Below, one piece after another: positions 9,548 to 18,922 of a stretch of DNA of 64,000 nucleotides. Position 1 is the first letter of the stretch; every line of letters starts with the position of its first letter. The stretch comes from Acidobacteriota bacterium (GTDB taxonomy: Bacteria > Acidobacteriota > Terriglobia > Acidiferrales > UBA7541): assembly GCA_013289715.1 (NCBI GenBank), contig JABCZJ010000011.1, positions 1 through 64,000 of the forward strand, in the 5' to 3' direction. The notes under the pieces are model-generated. The model saw only the letters and a list, made by a program, of their open reading frames with translations. It did not search any database and was not told the origin of the DNA. A program made the translations under genes and the position numbers.

Positions 9548-9883
9548 CTAAATCCGCGTCAAAGCCGTAGCCTCATCCTCAGCCAAATCCAAAATCGAAT
9601 CCAATCTCACCATCTTCAACAACATCATCACCCGCTTATTCGCCGCAAAATAAGTAGCCTTCCCCCCAGCCCTCTTCAAAGTCGTAAACGCCCGCACCAA
9701 AGCCCCAATCCCCGAGCTATCCAGCTCCGTCACGCCCGCCAGATTCACCGCCACGTGCAACGACCCAGCATCAATCAACTGCTGCACCTGATTGCGAAAC
9801 GCTTCCTCAGCATCCCCCAGTTTCAGCGGCCCATCCAGGTCCAGGATCGTGGCGCGCCCCGCCTTGCGAATACCAATGTTCAC
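9548..9883 (-). CDS. STAS-domain anti-sigma factor antagonist
   Basis: Single STAS domain of 111 residues, similar to SpoIIAA/RsbV. The stretch VTELDSSGIGALVRAF contains the serine pair where a partner kinase phosphorylates these proteins. In the family, the unphosphorylated form binds an anti-sigma factor kinase and frees a sigma factor. The start is GTG at 9883 with GAGGGG upstream. No kinase or sigma gene is adjacent, so its partner is elsewhere. Confidence 0.85.
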   Translation of the reverse strand: MNIGIRKAGRATILDLDGPLKLGDAEEAFRNQVQQLIDAGSLHVAVNLAGVTELDSSGIGALVRAFTTLKRAGGKATYFAANKRVMMLLKMVRLDSILDLAEDEATALTRI

Positions 9884-9949
9884 GATGCCCCTCGTTCAGC
9901 CCAGCAAAGCTAACCGAATTACGCCCACCAATCAAGGGGACACCACAAA

Positions 9950-12427
9950 CTACTCCGCCCGCAAAGCATCCACCGGATCCACAGTAGCCGCCCGCCGCGA
10001 AGGTAAATAACAAGCCAAGTAAGCCGTAACCACCACTCCCAAAGTCACCGCCCCATAAGTAACCGGATCCACCGGGCTGACGTTAAAAAGCAAAGACGAC
10101 ATCAACCGCATCACTGCAAACGCCGTCACCAATCCACAGAAAATCCCCACACCCGTCAGCCACAATCCCTGCCGCACAAACATCCCAACGAGCATCTTCC
10201 TTTGCGCCCCCAGCGCCATGCGAATCCCAATCTCCCGCGTGCGCTGCGAAACCGAATACGCAATCACTCCATAAATCCCCACGATCCCCAGCAGCAAAGC
10301 CATGCCCCCAGCCACTGCCAGCATCACCAAGGTAAACGAAGTCCGCGCCATGGACTTCGTATAGAAATAACCGACGGTGTGCAAGTCCGCCAGCGGGATA
10401 TTCGGATCCACCGACCACACCGTCTCCCGCACCTCATTCAGAAAAGCCTGCGACCCCGCTCGCGGGCTGCGGATCACAAACGCAATCCCCCTCCGAACGT
10501 CTTCTTTTTGTCCTTCGAACCGGTCCAGCATCACCGGCCAATAGACCGAACTGGACGTCGGCTTGTCCACGCCGTCGTCGTACACCTCGCCCACCACTCC
10601 GACGATCTCGCGCCAATCATCCGTGCTGGCCACGCGAATGCGCTTGCCCAGCGCATGGCGCGCGTCATGCCAATATTCCTTGGCGAAATTTTCAGAAATC
10701 ATCGCCACCGGGATCTTCTGATAAGTGTCCTCCCAGGTGATATCGCGTCCCGCAACCAGCGGCGTCCCCATCGTCGCCATAAATCCCGGCGAAACGTACT
10801 TGAACCGGCGGATCGGCGGAAGTTCTCCCTCCGCATAAGCGCGATCTTCGGCGAACAAGACGTCGTTCGAGTTATGGCCGTCCATCGGAATGGCGCTTGC
10901 AAAACTCACCGACGAAACGCTTGGAATCGCCCCCAGCTTCGCCAGAATTTCCTGGTCCATGCGCACCAGCCGTTCGCGATCGCTATCCGCAATCTCCGTT
11001 TCCGGCACGTAAAATCGGAACGTCTGCACCGAATCCGGCCGCGCAAATCCCGGCGGCACGTGCATCAAAGCGCGAAAAGTCCGGATCATCAGCCCCGAAC
11101 AAATCAGCAGCACCAGCGCCAGCGCCACCTGCACCACCACCAGCACATTGCGCGCGCGATGCTGCTGCCGGCTCTGGCTCAGCGCCCGCCCTCCCTCGCG
11201 CAAGCCCGTATTCAAATGCGCCCCCGCATACTTGAAAATCGGAATCGAACCAAACAGCACGCTGGAAAAAAGTGCAATCACAAACGTAAATAGCAGCACG
11301 GGCAAATCAATCCCGATCTCGTGAATTCGCGGCAACCCCGTCGGCGCTATCGCCAGCAGCGCCCGCAACGCCCCATACGCCAGCGCCAATCCCAGCAAAC
11401 TTCCCAGCAATCCCAATATCACGCTCTCCAACATTAATTCCATCGCGATGCGTCCCCACCCAGCTCCCAGCGCCGCGCGTATCGCCAGTTCCTGCCGCCG
11501 TCCATCCACGCGCACCAGCAGCAAATTCGCCACGTTCGCGCAAGCAATCAGCAGCACCATTGCGATCGATCCCATCAAGACCCACAAAACCTTCCCCACG
11601 TCGCCCACCACGTCCTGCTTCAAGGGCCGCAAATTCGGTGCGATGTGCGCCTGTTCAAACAGCTTCGCGCTGAAACCTTCCGGCGCCGGAAAACTCCGGT
11701 TCACGATCGGCAACATCCGCGCCACGTCGGCGCTCGCCTGCGCCATCGTAACTCCCGGTTTCAACCGCGCCATCGCTTCGTAGCTGAAGTTCCCCAATTT
11801 TGTCTTGCTGCGGTCCCACTTGAACGGCACCACCAGCGACACATCTTCATAATCCAAAAAGTGAAATCCCTGCGGCAACACCCCAATCATTACGCGCGGC
11901 TTTCCGTCCACCGTAATCGATTTCCCAATCACTGAAGTGGCCCCGCCAAATTTCTGCCGCCAATATCCGTAAGAAAGCAGCACCGTATCCGGCGTCCCCG
12001 GCGAATCGTCTTCCCGCGTGAACAACCGTCCCAGCGCCGGCTTCACTCCCAGCATCGGCAACGTCCCATCGCTCACATCGAGCCCGCGCACCTGCTCCGG
12101 CTCTCCCGCTCCCGTCACGCTCAGCGAATCGCCGTCATACACGCCAATGTCCTGAAACGTAGTGTTCTGCTCGCGATCAATAAAATAAATCGACGGCGCC
12201 ACATTAAGGTTCGCTATCCCCACCCCCGGCGCCGTATGCCACACTCCAATCAACTGCTCGGGATGCGGGTACGGCAAAGGCTTCAGCAGCACGCCTTCCA
12301 GCACGCTGAAAATCACCGTGTTCGCGCCCACACCCACCGCCAGAGTGACCAACGTAATAATCGTAAACAGGGGCGCCCGTCCCAACCGTCGCAAAACTTG
12401 CCTCAGTTGATCGCCGTAGATTCCCAT
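9950..12427 (-). CDS. ADOP-family duplicated ABC-type permease (FtsX/MacB-like)
   Basis: Membrane protein of about 825 residues with two copies of the MacB periplasmic core plus FtsX permease unit. The first helix (LFTIITLVTLAVGVGANTVI) is followed by a large extracytoplasmic domain, three helices near the middle, a second periplasmic domain, and three C-terminal helices including GIYGVIAYSVSQRTREIGIR. It has no ATP-binding domain and no ATPase gene beside it, which is the hallmark of the acidobacterial duplicated orphan permeases. The ATG at 12427 follows GGAGGATGAGGAG; an ATG 45 nt earlier lacks a ribosome site. Its substrate is unknown. Confidence 0.88.
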   Translation of the reverse strand: MGIYGDQLRQVLRRLGRAPLFTIITLVTLAVGVGANTVIFSVLEGVLLKPLPYPHPEQLIGVWHTAPGVGIANLNVAPSIYFIDREQNTTFQDIGVYDGDSLSVTGAGEPEQVRGLDVSDGTLPMLGVKPALGRLFTREDDSPGTPDTVLLSYGYWRQKFGGATSVIGKSITVDGKPRVMIGVLPQGFHFLDYEDVSLVVPFKWDRSKTKLGNFSYEAMARLKPGVTMAQASADVARMLPIVNRSFPAPEGFSAKLFEQAHIAPNLRPLKQDVVGDVGKVLWVLMGSIAMVLLIACANVANLLLVRVDGRRQELAIRAALGAGWGRIAMELMLESVILGLLGSLLGLALAYGALRALLAIAPTGLPRIHEIGIDLPVLLFTFVIALFSSVLFGSIPIFKYAGAHLNTGLREGGRALSQSRQQHRARNVLVVVQVALALVLLICSGLMIRTFRALMHVPPGFARPDSVQTFRFYVPETEIADSDRERLVRMDQEILAKLGAIPSVSSVSFASAIPMDGHNSNDVLFAEDRAYAEGELPPIRRFKYVSPGFMATMGTPLVAGRDITWEDTYQKIPVAMISENFAKEYWHDARHALGKRIRVASTDDWREIVGVVGEVYDDGVDKPTSSSVYWPVMLDRFEGQKEDVRRGIAFVIRSPRAGSQAFLNEVRETVWSVDPNIPLADLHTVGYFYTKSMARTSFTLVMLAVAGGMALLLGIVGIYGVIAYSVSQRTREIGIRMALGAQRKMLVGMFVRQGLWLTGVGIFCGLVTAFAVMRLMSSLLFNVSPVDPVTYGAVTLGVVVTAYLACYLPSRRAATVDPVDALRAE

Positions 12428-12731
12428 CTCCTCATCCTCCCCATCCGCGCACACCGTTCGCAATTGGGACAACGCCGCGCCGAACTCCCACCCGATATTG
12501 CCGCGCAGATATCGCCGTGCAGCAGTTGATACGATGTCAACGAACGAAATGTTTCGTCACATCGCGCGCACCACTGTGACACGTCAGCCGCGCTGCTTGC
12601 TGCGCCCCGGCTTGCCGCCACGCCAGGCGCATCGGCTCCTCGCAGTTGACGTCGCCTTTCTCTGCGCACTCTGCGTCGCAGCGGTAATCCGTTGCCATGG
12701 TCTCGCCCCGCGCCCAGCACGCTCCCCTTCC
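12428..12731. other. gap upstream of the adaptor operon, with one inverted repeat
   Basis: No gene is seen. It contains GTTGA-N7-TCAAC at 12525-12541, whose arms equal those of the activator sites near the small peptide genes (there N5), and a copy of the CTCTGCGCACTCTGCG repeat near 12655. No sigma-54 promoter with correct spacing was found here. Confidence 0.4.
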
Positions 12732-12761
12732 TTGACGTCCACTCTCCCGATTTGCTAGGCT
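12732..12761 (+). promoter_or_regulatory. possible sigma-70 promoter of the adaptor operon
   Basis: TTGACG (12732-12737), an 18-bp spacer, and TAGGCT (12756-12761), ending 78 bp before the ATG at 12840. The -35 is good and the -10 weak, so this is tentative. Confidence 0.4.
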
Positions 12762-12839
12762 GCGCCCATTCACTTCTGCCGCCGGCGTGGGTGACGCCAG
12801 CCGCCAGCAAGCGAATGTCCCCCTACCCCTGGGAGAACC

Positions 12840-15275
12840 ATGGAAACATTTTCCGCGCTCTTTGAACTTGCGAGCGTGTCTTTAGCCTGCCGTGATCAGG
12901 ACACCCTCCTGAAGACTTTTGCCGCGCGCGTCGGCGCCACCCTTGGCGCTCGCGCGGTATTCGTCTGGACCAACGGCGCTTCCTCCAAGGCCGCCGAAGG
13001 CCTGGTCTGCCGCACGCGCTGGAACGAGCCCGGTGAGCGTTTCGCTCCGCTGGAGGAATCCGTCAGCGAAGGTTTGCTCAGCGAAGTTTACGAATCCGCC
13101 GAGACCCGCCGCGTCAGCAGCAAGGAAGTCGTCGCCGATGATTTCGAGCATCTCGACGAACCCAGCCGCGCCCGCGTCAAATCCGCCATCGTAGTCTCGT
13201 TGCCCGGCGCCCAGCGCAGCGAAGGCGTCGTAGAAGTTCTCAACAAACGCGCCGGTGAATTCAGTGCTGAAGACGCACACTTTCTCGAAGAGGCCAGCCG
13301 CCTCGCCGGCTCCGCGCTCACCAACCTCGAAGCCATCGAAGGCGAGCGCCAGGCGCAGCTCTTCACCCTGGAACGTCTCACCGCGCTCTACGATCTGGGC
13401 CGCACCTTCACCTCCACTCTCGAACTCGGCGTCCTTCTCCCCGTCGTCGCCGGAAAGATTCGTGACATCATGGGCGCCGGCGCCTGCCTCGTCTGGCTCG
13501 CCGACCCCGGCTCCCAGGATCTCTACCTCGCAAAAAAAATCGGCGAAGACCCCACCGTCGAAGACGACGCGCGCGTTTCCCTCACCGAAGGCCTGCTCGG
13601 CGAAATCGCCCAATCCGCCAATCCAAAATTAGTCGAAAACCCCTCCGCAGAGCCCGGCCTCGCCGCACGCATCAGCTCCTGCGAAGAATTCGAAATCCAG
13701 TCCTGGATGTGTGCGCCGCTCCGCAAAGAAAACGACGTCCTCGGTCTCGTCGAGCTAGTCAACAAAGCCGATGGCACTCCCTTCAACGAAGACGACCTGT
13801 TTTTCCTCTCCTCCATCAGCGAACAAGCCGCCGTGGCGCTGCACAACGCCAATCTCCTCGACGCCGAGCGCAAAGTCCACGCCCTTGATGCGCTACTCAA
13901 AATCTCGCAAGAAATCACTTCCACCCTCGACCTCGACCACGTGCTCTCTACCGTGGTGCAGCAGGCCGCTTCCGTTGTGCCCTTCGATCGCTGCGTCATC
14001 GGATTCTTCGATCGCGGCCGCTTCGTCCTCGGCGCCCTCTCCGGCGAAACCGAAGTTCCGAAGACGCGTGAAATGAGCGATCTCCGCACGCGCCTCGAAT
14101 GGGTCGCGGATCAGGAAAGCGCCGTCTCCGCGGATTTGTACGACGACGGCTGGCACGTCGAGCCGCAAGAAGCCCACGCCCAGATCGTTACGTTTCTGGA
14201 AGAACGCAAGGAAAATGGATTTTACGCGCTGCCGCTGCGCGACGATCAAGGCACCCTCGGCGTTCTCGCTCTGCTCAGCAGCGATGCCGACTTTCTCACC
14301 GACAACAATAAAGAAACCGTAGCCATCCTCGCCAACCAAACCACCGTTGCCATTCGCAACGCACAGCTCTATCAACAGGTCCCGCTCGCCAATCTCCTGC
14401 AGCCGCTCTCGCAGCGAAAAAAGAAATTTCTCGCCGCCATGCCGCGCAGTCGCTGGGCGCTCTACGCGCAACGCACCGCTCTCGCCGTCGCCTTCCTCAT
14501 CGTGGTTCCCTGGCCTCTGCGCGTCGGCACCGATGCCACCGTCGTGCCCGCCGAACGCCGCATGGTCAGCGCGATCGATGGCGGCGTCGTCCAACACGTC
14601 TTCGTCCACGAAGGCGACGCAGTGCAGGCAGGCCAAGTGCTCGCCCAACTCGATGACGGCGAAGATCGCGTAAAACTGGCGCGAGCCGAAGCCGCCCTCG
14701 GGCAGTCCCGCCGCGAACTCGCCGAAGCCGAATTTCGCAACGATCCTTCCGCCGCGGGCCAGGCCAAAATCCGCGCCGACCTGCACGATGCCGAAGTGCA
14801 ACTCGAGCAGCAACGTGTCGCCGCATCGCAGTTGCGCTCGCCCATCGCCGGAATCGTAATCACTCCGAAAGTCGAAGAAAAAACCGGATCAATGGTCAAG
14901 CCGGGAGATAGTTTCGCCGAAATCGTCGGCCAGGATCGCATCGCCGCCGAAATGAGCGTGCCCGAAGCCGAACTCGAACTCGTGCATCCCGGCAACCAAG
15001 TCGCCCTCAAGCTCAACGCCTTCCCTACCGCTACCTTCGAAGGCTCCGTCGAACGCATGGGTGCGCAAACCCAAGCCGTCGCCGGCGAACAATACTTCGT
15101 CGTGCGCGCCGTCTTCAATAACCCCGGCGGCATGGCGCGCGACGGCATGGTCGGCCGCGCCAGAATTCACACTGCCGGCGGCTGGTTTCAAAGCGGATGG
15201 TATCCCGTCGGTTACACTCTGCTGCGCTCTCCGTTTCGCTGGCTTTGGGAAAAAGTATGGAGCTATCTGCCATGA
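12840..15275 (+). CDS. triple-GAF sensor fused to a HlyD-type membrane adaptor
   Basis: 811 residues. Three GAF domains (about 5-165, 174-340 and 344-515) are followed by one membrane helix (about 544-560) and then a HlyD/AcrA-type adaptor: half-lipoyl motif VQHVFVHEGDAVQAGQVLAQ near 585-605, a short helical hairpin, the second half-lipoyl (LRSPIAGIVI) and a beta-barrel region. The GAF part should be cytoplasmic and the adaptor part periplasmic, so one protein could couple ligand sensing to export. This domain order is unusual. The next gene, an adaptor lipoprotein, follows 50 nt later, and a PqqD-M50-HlyD gene completes the set. No ATPase or transporter gene is present. A regulator role without export is an alternative. 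Confidence 0.85.
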   Translation: METFSALFELASVSLACRDQDTLLKTFAARVGATLGARAVFVWTNGASSKAAEGLVCRTRWNEPGERFAPLEESVSEGLLSEVYESAETRRVSSKEVVADDFEHLDEPSRARVKSAIVVSLPGAQRSEGVVEVLNKRAGEFSAEDAHFLEEASRLAGSALTNLEAIEGERQAQLFTLERLTALYDLGRTFTSTLELGVLLPVVAGKIRDIMGAGACLVWLADPGSQDLYLAKKIGEDPTVEDDARVSLTEGLLGEIAQSANPKLVENPSAEPGLAARISSCEEFEIQSWMCAPLRKENDVLGLVELVNKADGTPFNEDDLFFLSSISEQAAVALHNANLLDAERKVHALDALLKISQEITSTLDLDHVLSTVVQQAASVVPFDRCVIGFFDRGRFVLGALSGETEVPKTREMSDLRTRLEWVADQESAVSADLYDDGWHVEPQEAHAQIVTFLEERKENGFYALPLRDDQGTLGVLALLSSDADFLTDNNKETVAILANQTTVAIRNAQLYQQVPLANLLQPLSQRKKKFLAAMPRSRWALYAQRTALAVAFLIVVPWPLRVGTDATVVPAERRMVSAIDGGVVQHVFVHEGDAVQAGQVLAQLDDGEDRVKLARAEAALGQSRRELAEAEFRNDPSAAGQAKIRADLHDAEVQLEQQRVAASQLRSPIAGIVITPKVEEKTGSMVKPGDSFAEIVGQDRIAAEMSVPEAELELVHPGNQVALKLNAFPTATFEGSVERMGAQTQAVAGEQYFVVRAVFNNPGGMARDGMVGRARIHTAGGWFQSGWYPVGYTLLRSPFRWLWEKVWSYLP

Positions 15276-15325
15276 GCGCCGCTCCCGTGCCGCATCCAGA
15301 AAACCGTACGCGCAAAGGATTCACC

Positions 15326-16273
15326 ATGAACAGAAGTGCAAACCTGTTTTTCGTCGCCGCGTTGGCGCTAGCAGCAGCTGGTTGCGATAATTCATCCGTC
15401 GCCTCCAGCCCGAATCCCGCTCCGCCACCCGCCGCGACCGCTCCCGCAAGCGCCCCACCGAAACCCACAAACGCTGGCGACATCCTCAGCGTCCTCACCG
15501 TCGAACATCAAGTGGACATCACCTCCCAGCGCGATGGCCTCGTCATGTCGCTGAACCACGACGAAGGCAGCACCGTGAAATCCGGCGACGTTCTAGGCCA
15601 GATTGACGACCGCAGCCTGCAAATGGAACTCATCAAAGCCAATTCCGATCTGCAGGTCGAGGAAAACAACAAAAAATACAAAGAAGCCGAACTCAAAGCC
15701 AAAACCGCCGCTTATCACCGCCAGCAGCAGCTTCGCGCACTCGGTCTTTCCAGCGACGCGGACCTCGAAGCCGCCGAATTCGAAGCCAAGGCCGCCGAAT
15801 ACGACCTGCACGGTTATGAAGCCCTGGTCGAAAGCGGCCACGCCGAAATCAATCGCCTGAAACTGGAAGAAGATCAGACCCGCATCCACGCTCCCTTCTC
15901 CGGCGTAGTCGTCCGCCGCTACATCCGCGAAGGCCAGGCCATTTCCAAAGGCGACAAGTGCTTCCGCGTCAGCCAGCTCTCTCCGCTTCAAGTCCAATTC
16001 CAGGTGCCGGAATCCTCCGGACGCCGCCCGGCGCTAGGAACTCCCATCGAGCTTTCCCTCGTCGAAGATTCCAGCCGCGCCCTGACCGCTCGCGTCACAA
16101 AAGTCAGCCCCACTATCGACGCCGCCAGCGACAGCTACGATGTGCTGGCCCAACTAACAGGCTCCAACATTTCCGATCTCCGCCCCGGCATGGCCGTAAA
16201 AGTCCTTTGGTCCACCGCAGCGCACTCGGCGCCGCCATCAAATCCAAATTCAAATCCACCGCCGCATCCATGA
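15326..16273 (+). CDS. HlyD-family periplasmic adaptor lipoprotein
   Basis: 316 residues. The signal peptide MNRSANLFFVAALALAAAGC ends in a lipobox with the lipidated Cys at 20, followed by a Pro/Ala-rich linker. The half-lipoyl DGLVMSLNHDEGSTVKSGDV, a coiled-coil hairpin (about 95-175), the second half-lipoyl (IHAPFSGVVVRRY) and a beta-barrel (VPESS...LVED) match membrane-fusion proteins of efflux pumps. The ATG at 15326 has AAAGGA 6 nt upstream; an earlier ATG at 15272 overlaps the previous stop but would bury the signal peptide. It is the middle gene of the three-adaptor operon. Confidence 0.88.
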   Translation: MNRSANLFFVAALALAAAGCDNSSVASSPNPAPPPAATAPASAPPKPTNAGDILSVLTVEHQVDITSQRDGLVMSLNHDEGSTVKSGDVLGQIDDRSLQMELIKANSDLQVEENNKKYKEAELKAKTAAYHRQQQLRALGLSSDADLEAAEFEAKAAEYDLHGYEALVESGHAEINRLKLEEDQTRIHAPFSGVVVRRYIREGQAISKGDKCFRVSQLSPLQVQFQVPESSGRRPALGTPIELSLVEDSSRALTARVTKVSPTIDAASDSYDVLAQLTGSNISDLRPGMAVKVLWSTAAHSAPPSNPNSNPPPHP

Positions 16274-16289
16274 CGCCGCTGGCCTTTGC

Positions 16290-16480
16290 ACCTGCCGTTG
16301 ATTTCGTAGCGCCGGCGTCCCGCCGGCTCTTTCGCTTTTGCCGTCGCCGTTGGATTTGTAGAGGCCGGTCCCGCTTTTTGGGACCGGGCAGCCGTTGGTT
16401 TTGCTTTTGCCCTTGATGCTGCCGTTGACTTTGTAGCGGCCGCCTGTTTTTCAGGCGGGCGTATTTGAATTTGTCTCTGA
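16290..16480. repeat. modular hairpin repeats inside the adaptor operon
   Basis: Three hairpins in a row, each introduced by GTAG: GCCGGCGTCCCGCCGGC, GGTCCCGCTTTTTGGGACC and CGCCTGTTTTTCAGGCGG. They are separated by fillers such as GCCGTTGATTTCG, GCCGTTGGATTTG and GCCGTTGACTTTG. GGTCCCG...GGGACCGGGCAGC is repeated at 18779-18803. They split the second and third adaptor genes by 275 bp. Confidence 0.7.
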
Positions 16481-16548
16481 ATTTGCACCACGCCGTAGTT
16501 TTTGCGTTGCCGTAACCATTCTGAATCATCCGGCTCGGAGAAAACTGA

Positions 16549-18696
16549 ATGCGCTTTGGCCCCACCAGCCTGCAAGTCTCCAGCGTCCTAGCCAAAGGCC
16601 TGCGCCGCCCCAAACTCCGCACCGACCTGCGCATCAGCGAACAAGTCATCGCCGGCGAAACCAGCTACGTCGTAAAAAATTTCGAAACCAATTCCTACAA
16701 TCGTTACGGCGCCACAGAATACGGCGTCCTGGAACTCTGCGACGGCAGCCGCACCGCGCTCGAAATTTCCGACGCCCTAACCGAACGCCATCCCGATTCC
16801 CCCCTCAGCGAAGCCGAAGTCCTCGAATTCCTCGACAGCATCGAGCCCGCCATGTGGGAGCGTTCCGTCGGCGAAAAAAATCTCGCGGTCCTGGAACGCA
16901 TCCGCGACGAACGCAAAGGCCGCGTCGATCAATCCAGCGTCCTCTATATGTCCTTCAAAGCCTGGGACCCGGACAAGACCCTCGCCAAGATGGATCCCTA
17001 CCTCAGCTGGATGTTCACAACCGGCTTTGTCGTTTTCTCCATCGGCATTTTTATCGTCGCCTGCTATCTACTCGCCTCCGATTGGACTCGTGTGCAGCAC
17101 GACACCTCTGCCCTCTATACCTTTGCCGGCAAAAGCGCTTACGACATCTGGATGTTCTGGATTCTTCTCATGGTTCTCGGAGGCATCCACGAGCTGGGTC
17201 ACGGCCTCACCTGCAAGCATTTCGGCGGCGACGTTCACCAGATGGGCTTCCTGCTCATCTATTTCACTCCGGCCTTCTATACGGACACCACGGACATCCT
17301 CCTCTTCAAACGCGGTTCGCAGCGCCAGTGGGTCATCTTCGCGGGCATCTGGATTGAGCTGGTCCTGTGCGGCTTGTCCGGCGTGGTCTGGTATTTCTCT
17401 CCGGTTGGTTCGGTGCTGAACGACGTCGCTTATAAAATGATGCTCCTCAGCGGCATTCAGGGTGCGCTCCTCAACCTCAATCCCTTAATCAAAGCCGACG
17501 GCTACTACGCGCTTTCCCAATTCCTGAATGTTGATAATCTCCGCGAGGAATCCTTTGCTTTTCTCCGCGCCTGGGCGCAGAAATATTTGCTCCGCCACGA
17601 TATTGACCTTCCCCCCGCCAGCAAGCGACAGCGCCGCATTTTCTTTCTCTTCGGCGTCTCTGCGATCGTTTACAGCAATGCGTTGCTCGTCATCGTGATC
17701 GTGTTCGCGAAAAACGTCCTGGTCAGCAAACTCGGCGACGGATGGGGCTACCTCGCCACTCTCGTCGTCATTTATTTTTTCGCAAGGAAGGGAATTCAGC
17801 AGGCTCTACCCACCGTGCGCGCCTGGCTGCGCCAGAAGAGAGAGGATTATATGGCCTGGAAAATGACCCGTACCCAACAAGCCGGAGCACTGGGCTTGGC
17901 GCTCCTGCTTCTGATTCCTCCGGTGTCCTCATCCGTCTCCACCGCTCTGGTTCTCGAGCCCGGAGCGTCCGCCCGCGTCCGCGCCGAAGTCCCCGGCCAA
18001 GTCCAGACTGTGTTCGTCAAACCCGGCGATATCGTAAAGACCGGCCAGCTGCTCGCGGTTCTCCAGAATCCCGAAGTCGCGGCCGATGCCGATTCCCTCC
18101 GCCACCAATTAGCCCTCGCCAGCAGCCAACTCCGCAACGGCCAGGACCGCTCTGATTTCGACACCGCCGCAAACGCCGTCCGCGACCGCGCCCGCCTCCA
18201 GCAGGAACTTGCAGTAGCCGAAAAACGCGCCGCCGCCCTGGAAATTCGCGCCCCCATTGACGGCGTCGTTGCCACCGGCGGCCTTGCTCAAAAGACCGGG
18301 TCATTCCTCGCGGCGGGAGACGAATTCGCCCAAATTGTCGATCGCACCACCATGAAAGCGCGCCTCCTGGTCCGCGATTGGGACTTGCAGGACGTCCAAC
18401 AGGGTGCGGCAGTTAAAGTGAAGGTCGTTCCGTTCCCCTTCCGCACTTACTGCGGCAAAGTTGACCGCATCTACCCAGCTTCCGCCTTAGATCGCCCCGT
18501 GACCCAAACAGAAGACCTCGAGCGCCTAGGCCAGCAACTCACCAACTATTTCGCCGTGGATGTGGAATTCGCGAACCCGGATGGCTCGCTGCGCGAAGGT
18601 ATGACCGGCACCGCGAAGGTCTCCGGCAAGCGTGGTTCGCTGACATGGCAAGCTTCCCGCGCCACGTGGCGTTGGGCGCGCAGTCAAGCTTGGTAG
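16549..18696 (+). CDS. PqqD-like / M50 metalloprotease / HlyD fusion protein
   Basis: 715 residues. The N terminus (about 25-105) resembles PqqD and the RiPP recognition element (YVVKNFETNSYNRYGATEYG, then a DG-type turn and a helical tail). Next is an intramembrane M50 (site-2-type) metalloprotease: zinc motif H214-E215-L-G-H218 in GGIHELGHGL and the third-ligand motif NPLIKADG (Asp317), among several membrane helices. The C-terminal third (about 470-700) is a HlyD-type half-lipoyl/hairpin/barrel adaptor (VPGQVQTVFVKPGDIVKTGQ). Family knowledge links such proteins to maturation and export of small peptides. Convergent to it lie three lysine-rich micropeptide genes, likely substrates by inference. 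Confidence 0.87.
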   Translation: MRFGPTSLQVSSVLAKGLRRPKLRTDLRISEQVIAGETSYVVKNFETNSYNRYGATEYGVLELCDGSRTALEISDALTERHPDSPLSEAEVLEFLDSIEPAMWERSVGEKNLAVLERIRDERKGRVDQSSVLYMSFKAWDPDKTLAKMDPYLSWMFTTGFVVFSIGIFIVACYLLASDWTRVQHDTSALYTFAGKSAYDIWMFWILLMVLGGIHELGHGLTCKHFGGDVHQMGFLLIYFTPAFYTDTTDILLFKRGSQRQWVIFAGIWIELVLCGLSGVVWYFSPVGSVLNDVAYKMMLLSGIQGALLNLNPLIKADGYYALSQFLNVDNLREESFAFLRAWAQKYLLRHDIDLPPASKRQRRIFFLFGVSAIVYSNALLVIVIVFAKNVLVSKLGDGWGYLATLVVIYFFARKGIQQALPTVRAWLRQKREDYMAWKMTRTQQAGALGLALLLLIPPVSSSVSTALVLEPGASARVRAEVPGQVQTVFVKPGDIVKTGQLLAVLQNPEVAADADSLRHQLALASSQLRNGQDRSDFDTAANAVRDRARLQQELAVAEKRAAALEIRAPIDGVVATGGLAQKTGSFLAAGDEFAQIVDRTTMKARLLVRDWDLQDVQQGAAVKVKVVPFPFRTYCGKVDRIYPASALDRPVTQTEDLERLGQQLTNYFAVDVEFANPDGSLREGMTGTAKVSGKRGSLTWQASRATWRWARSQAW

Positions 18697-18715
18697 CCAT
18701 TGCCTTTGAATTTGT

Positions 18716-18810
18716 GAATCGCCCCACAGGACGATTCATCCTGAGATTCGGCTGTGCCGAATCGAAGGGTAGCGGCCGGTCCCGTTCTGTGGGACCGGGC
18801 AGCAATTGCC
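18716..18810. repeat. hairpin repeats after the M50 gene
   Basis: TGAATCG...CGATTCATCCTGAG (as at 3054), then GATTCGGC-TGT-GCCGAATC, then GTAGCGGCCGGTCCCG...GGGACCGGGCAGC (as at 16361). The remaining sequence to the terminator at 18923 shows no gene. Confidence 0.65.
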
Positions 18811-18922
18811 GTTGGTTCTGATGGTGCCTCAGTGGCGGCGCACCCTAATACGTCAGTGCTGGCACTGCAATCGCTGATGCCGCCTTGAGATCGTCGCGAC
18901 ACCGGTACGTCGTCGCGCAGCC

